The notes under the pieces were generated by a model, which did not search any database, was not told the DNA's origin, and saw only the letters and a list, made by a program, of their open reading frames with translations. Below are positions 61,163-64,000 of a stretch of 64,000 bases of DNA, in pieces. A program made the translations under genes and the position numbers. Source of the DNA: Amylibacter sp. (GTDB taxonomy: Bacteria; Pseudomonadota; Alphaproteobacteria; Rhodobacterales; Rhodobacteraceae); the NCBI GenBank assembly GCA_021775355.1, contig JAJFHZ010000035.1, positions 47,165 to 111,164 of the forward strand, in the 5' to 3' direction. Positions within the stretch are counted from its first letter, which is position 1, and every line of letters begins with the position of its first letter.

Positions 61163-62359
61163 ATGGATATTCACGAATATCAAGCCAAGGAAATTCTGAA
61201 AAATTTCGGCGTTACGGTTCCTGCTGGCGGGCTGGCTTACAGCCCTGAACAGGCCGCTTATCGTGCCCGTGAAATGGGTGGCGATAAATGGATCGTCAAA
61301 GCACAAATTCACGCAGGTGGCCGCGGCAAAGCCGGTGGTGTGAAACTCTGCACCACCGACGATGAAATTCTGGATGCAGCATCCGAAATGCTGGGCAAAA
61401 AGATGGTCACACATCAAACCGGGCCAGAGGGCAAAGGCGTATATCGGCTATATGTCGAAGCCGCTGTTCCAATCAAACGCGAGATTTATCTAGGCTTTGT
61501 GCTGGACCGTACATTGCAGCGCATCATGATTGTGGCCTCTGCCGAAGGTGGTATGGAAATCGAAGATATTTCCGCCAATGAACCTGACAGCATCGTGCGC
61601 GCAACCATCGACCCTGCGGGCGGTTTGGCTGAATTCCAAGCCCGCGAAATTGCATTTAAACTGGGCATAGAACCTGCCGCAATTCAGCATATGGTGCGTA
61701 CTTTGAAAGGTTGTTACCGCGCATTTCGCGATATGGATGCGACAATGGTGGAAATCAATCCACTGGTGGTGACAACGGATAACCGGATTATTGCTTTAGA
61801 TGCCAAAATGACCTTTGATGACAACGCATTGTTCCGGCGCTCAAACGTGGCCGAGTTGCGCGACAAAAGTCAGGAAGATTCACGTGAAAGCCATGCCGCT
61901 GATCGTGGTCTTAGCTATGTCGGGTTAGACGGCAACATCGGCTGTATCGTCAACGGCGCCGGTCTTGCGATGGCGACAATGGACACCATTAAACAAGCTG
62001 GCGGCGAGCCTGCGAATTTCTTGGACATTGGCGGCGGGGCCACCCCTGACCGTGTGGCCAAAGCGTTTCGTTTGGTGAAATCAGACGCCAAGGTAGAGGC
62101 CATTCTGGTGAATATTTTCGCCGGTATCAACCGCTGCGACTGGGTTGCAGAAGGTGTTGTGCAAGCCCTGCGCGAAGAATCGATGGACATTCCGATCATT
62201 GTGCGCCTGTCAGGCACAAACGTAGAAGAAGGCCAGAAAATCCTTGCAGAAAGCGGCCTGCCGATCATCCGTGCTGCCACCCTGAAAGAAGCCGCCGATC
62301 GTGCGGTCGCCGCTTGGAAAAGCGACCAAGCCAGCAACAACACACTGAAAGCAGTCTAA
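61163..62359 (+). CDS. mtkA: Malate-CoA ligase beta subunit
   Basis: 398 residues, ATP-grasp subunit of the succinyl-CoA-synthetase fold. [53 protein letters not shown] and [20 protein letters not shown] closely resemble MtkA of methylotrophs, more so than SucC. It forms malyl-CoA from malate, CoA and ATP, which Mcl1 cleaves. It follows the aminotransferase by 12 bases and overlaps mtkB by one (TAATG). Confidence 0.9.
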   Translation: MDIHEYQAKEILKNFGVTVPAGGLAYSPEQAAYRAREMGGDKWIVKAQIHAGGRGKAGGVKLCTTDDEILDAASEMLGKKMVTHQTGPEGKGVYRLYVEAAVPIKREIYLGFVLDRTLQRIMIVASAEGGMEIEDISANEPDSIVRATIDPAGGLAEFQAREIAFKLGIEPAAIQHMVRTLKGCYRAFRDMDATMVEINPLVVTTDNRIIALDAKMTFDDNALFRRSNVAELRDKSQEDSRESHAADRGLSYVGLDGNIGCIVNGAGLAMATMDTIKQAGGEPANFLDIGGGATPDRVAKAFRLVKSDAKVEAILVNIFAGINRCDWVAEGVVQALREESMDIPIIVRLSGTNVEEGQKILAESGLPIIRAATLKEAADRAVAAWKSDQASNNTLKAV

Positions 62360-63240
62360 TGAGCATTCTATTACACAAAGACACACCTGTTCTGGTGCAA
62401 GGCATCACCGGCCGCATGGCCCAGTTTCACACCAAGGAAATGATCGACTACGGCACCAATGTCGTGGCAGGCATCACCCCGGGTAAAGGTGGCGAAATTG
62501 TTGAAGGCGTACCGGTTTTCAACACCGTGAAAGAAGCGGTTGCAGCCACCGGTGCTGAAGCCAGCCTGGTCTTTGTACCCCCGCCCTTTGCCGCTGACAG
62601 TATTATGGAAGCCGCCGATGCGGGCATTAAATATTGTGTCTGCATCACTGACGGTATTCCGGCGCAAGATATGATCCGGGTGAAACGCTACATGAAGCGT
62701 TACAAGGTTGAAAAGCGCATGGTACTGACCGGGCCGAATTGCGCTGGCACGATCTCGCCAGGGAAAAGCTTTCTGGGCATTATGCCACCAAATATCTATT
62801 TAGAAGGCCCTGTGGGTATCGTTGGTCGTTCCGGCACGCTTGGTTATGAGGCAGCATCTCAGCTTAAGGATCTTGGTATCGGGATTTCAACCTCTGTTGG
62901 CATCGGCGGTGACCCGATCAACGGTTCATCTTTTCGCGATATTCTGGAGTTGTTCGAAAATGATCTGGAAACCGAAGTAATCGCCCTGATCGGCGAGATT
63001 GGCGGGCCGCAAGAAGCCGAAGCGGCTGATTATATCCGCGATCACATTACCAAGCCTGTTGTGGCTTATGTGGCCGGTCTGACCGCCCCCAAAGGTCGGA
63101 CAATGGGCCATGCGGGTGCGATCATTTCGGCCTTTGGTGAAAGTGCCAGCGAAAAGGTTGAAATCCTTTCCGCCGCAGGTGTGACAGTGGCAGAACACCC
63201 TTCTGAGATTGGCGAAACCATTGTCCGCGTTATGACATAA
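62359..63240 (+). CDS. mtkB: Malate-CoA ligase alpha subunit
   Basis: 293 residues, CoA-binding subunit. VLVQGITGRMAQFHTKEMID, GTNVVAGITPGKGGEIVEGV, FVPPPFAADSIMEAADAG, and the phospho-His in GHAGAIIS (about residue 250). It is coupled to mtkA (TAATG). ATG 62359 is the family start. A hairpin follows the stop. Confidence 0.9.
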   Translation: MSILLHKDTPVLVQGITGRMAQFHTKEMIDYGTNVVAGITPGKGGEIVEGVPVFNTVKEAVAATGAEASLVFVPPPFAADSIMEAADAGIKYCVCITDGIPAQDMIRVKRYMKRYKVEKRMVLTGPNCAGTISPGKSFLGIMPPNIYLEGPVGIVGRSGTLGYEAASQLKDLGIGISTSVGIGGDPINGSSFRDILELFENDLETEVIALIGEIGGPQEAEAADYIRDHITKPVVAYVAGLTAPKGRTMGHAGAIISAFGESASEKVEILSAAGVTVAEHPSEIGETIVRVMT

Positions 63241-63245
63241 GGACA

Positions 63246-63285
63246 TTTCGGATTGGATTTTTCCCAGTAATCCAGCCCGAAATTT
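63246..63285 (+). terminator. Hairpin after mtkB
   Basis: TTTCGG (63246-63251) pairs with CCGAAA (63277-63282) and inside it TGGATT pairs with AATCCA. It begins 6 bases after the stop. The following run is only TTT, so this is a modest terminator. Confidence 0.5.
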
Positions 63286-63634
63286 CCACTAACTCATGCA
63301 GTGTCCTTCGTTTTGATTAGGGTGCTTCCCGTTTTTAGGCACGCTGGCTGGAGTGTTTTCTTGGATTTGCGTTCAAAGCGGATTAGGTGCTTAGGTGAAC
63401 CTAAACAGGCCCAAGCCAGCGGAAATTGTTCAAATTCAATTTCTGGCGCCATGGGCAACTTTGTCACGTCTGATCCGTAATTCTATCTGACATCTTCCGC
63501 GTACTGCATATATTCTTGTCACACCACAACCCGATGGTGACCACGGGCCTCTTCGCGATTGGTGACAACAAGCATCAAAGGTAAGCGTATACCACTTAAC
63601 CCATTCAAAGCATTGCCGAATATATAGAAGAATT
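63286..63634. other. Non-coding stretch between mtkB hairpin and tRNA fragment
   Basis: No supported gene. It holds inverted repeats: TTAGGT/ACCTAA (63391-63404) and the pair CGCTGGCT (63342-63349)/AGCCAGCG (63414-63421). A 52-residue minus frame (63294-63452) has no ribosome-binding site and no recognisable motif. Confidence 0.4.
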
Positions 63635-63679
63635 TGGTGGAGCCTAGGAGGATCGAACTCCTGACCTCTTCGCTGCCAG
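63635..63679 (-). tRNA. 3' fragment of tRNA-Ala(GGC), 45 nt, from anticodon loop to CCA
   Basis: Read on the minus strand, the bases are an anticodon loop CTGGCAG (anticodon GGC), the 3' anticodon strand CGAAG, variable AGGTC, T-arm AGGAG-TTCGATC-CTCCT, acceptor AGGCTCC, A and CCA. The 5' strand of the anticodon stem (expected CTTCG) is not there, nor are the D-arm and 5' acceptor. So this is not a working gene. Fragments like this are left where an element integrates at a tRNA 3' end. Confidence 0.75.
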
Positions 63680-64000
63680 AGCAGAAATTGGTTTGTAAGG
63701 CTAATGTAGGAAATTGAAGTTAAACGAACCAAACTGGATGAAAATCAAGGTATCAGGGTAGGGCGATACGAGTGAAGTGTTCGTTGAATTCGGTTTAGTT
63801 TAGTGGAGTATTGTCGAATTTGATAACGGTGACCGGATGGTGACCGGACTGGCTGCTTCCGGCCCAAACCTGCCTTTCGTGTCAAGTATGATGCAACCAA
63901 GTAGCATCTTAAAAGCAGACATTCCTTCACAATGGTCTCGATCAGGTGTTTAATAGTGCTATATCGCACCCTGGGCGTGCTCAACTCAAAAGAAGAGGTT
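63680..64000. other. Region right of tRNA fragment, no gene recognised
   Basis: No gene with support in the last 320 bases. Frames on the minus strand lack coding character. If the tRNA fragment is an attachment site, the integrated element would start here and run out of the window. Confidence 0.4.

Noticed and set aside
63294..63452. A 52-residue minus-strand gene between mtkB and the tRNA fragment
   Set aside because: No ribosome-binding site, no motif, and it overlaps long inverted repeats.
63436..63984. Two minus-strand frames around the tRNA fragment
   Set aside because: One runs through the tRNA fragment and both lack coding character.
1..64000. CRISPR arrays, rRNA genes, complete tRNA genes, origins
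   Set aside because: I looked for regularly spaced repeats, rRNA-like and full cloverleaf sequences and found none; only the tRNA fragment at 63635.

Overview
The window looks like chromosome of a marine alphaproteobacterium of the Rhodobacterales (Roseobacter group) with moderate GC. The evidence is gene content and order: scpA-scpB-nagZ-SPOR-argS-dgt next to an A-type Fe-S carrier gene; a one-cysteine DksA protein beside a MoxR/DUF2927/CoxE-type VWA cluster; a coupled PIN-domain/RNA-methyltransferase pair; tetrameric sarcosine oxidase; ccmI-ruvX-DUF1289; and mcl/mtkAB. Genus cannot be fixed from sequence alone.

Layout. 1-7.4 kb: a partial class-I glutamine-amidotransferase-like hydrolase, then a minus-strand housekeeping run (small protein, scpB, scpA, nagZ, SPOR protein, argS, dgt). 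7.4-9.7 kb: an AT-rich quorum-sensing cassette (luxI, luxR, XRE regulator) lying between dgt and erpA, bracketed by two diverged copies of the dgt-erpA spacer. 9.7-21.7 kb: erpA, xthA, a flavin monooxygenase, dksA, the moxR-GNAT-DUF2927-small TM-VWA cluster, an alpha/beta hydrolase, an M48 protease, PIN/RNA methyltransferase, a lipoprotein and a 55-residue protein. 21.8-27.5 kb: the sox operon (promoter, soxB, exported protein, soxD, soxA, soxG). 27.8-29.7 kb: ccmI-ruvX-DUF1289. 29.8-35.0 kb: a five-gene operon of a three-subunit molybdenum hydroxylase, a MoaD/ThiS-like protein and a DAO-family flavoprotein. 35.1-39.5 kb: an RND efflux pair. 39.5-44.2 kb: a TetR regulator divergent from four genes joined by ATGA overlaps (flavin monooxygenase, SBF transporter, NAD-epimerase, SDR). 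44.3-45.8 kb: a non-pyrrolysine MttB homologue. 45.9-46.2 kb: an IS3-type remnant joined to a gene stump. 46.7-52.8 kb: LuxR regulator, class-V PLP enzyme, amino-acid ABC transporter and IMPase-family phosphatase. 53-55.6 kb: a P-type ATPase. 55.7-57.7 kb: a cluster of broken genes and IS pieces. 57.9-63.2 kb: malyl-CoA lyase, a degenerate-receiver regulator, a glyoxylate-type aminotransferase and malate-CoA ligase. 63.6 kb: the 3' 45 nt of a tRNA-Ala(GGC) gene, probably an attachment scar.

How it fits together. Several parts handle methylated amines and one-carbon units. The MttB-like methyltransferase may act on a quaternary amine. Sarcosine oxidase turns sarcosine into glycine plus a folate-bound C1 unit. 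The 58-63 kb genes supply the glyoxylate/malyl-CoA half of a serine-type cycle. The quorum-sensing cassette, IS remnants, pseudogene cluster and tRNA fragment mark sites of gain and loss. The least explained intact systems are the Mo-hydroxylase/MoaD/DAO operon, the ATGA-coupled FMO-SBF-epimerase-SDR operon, and the LuxR/PLP/ABC/IMPase operon.
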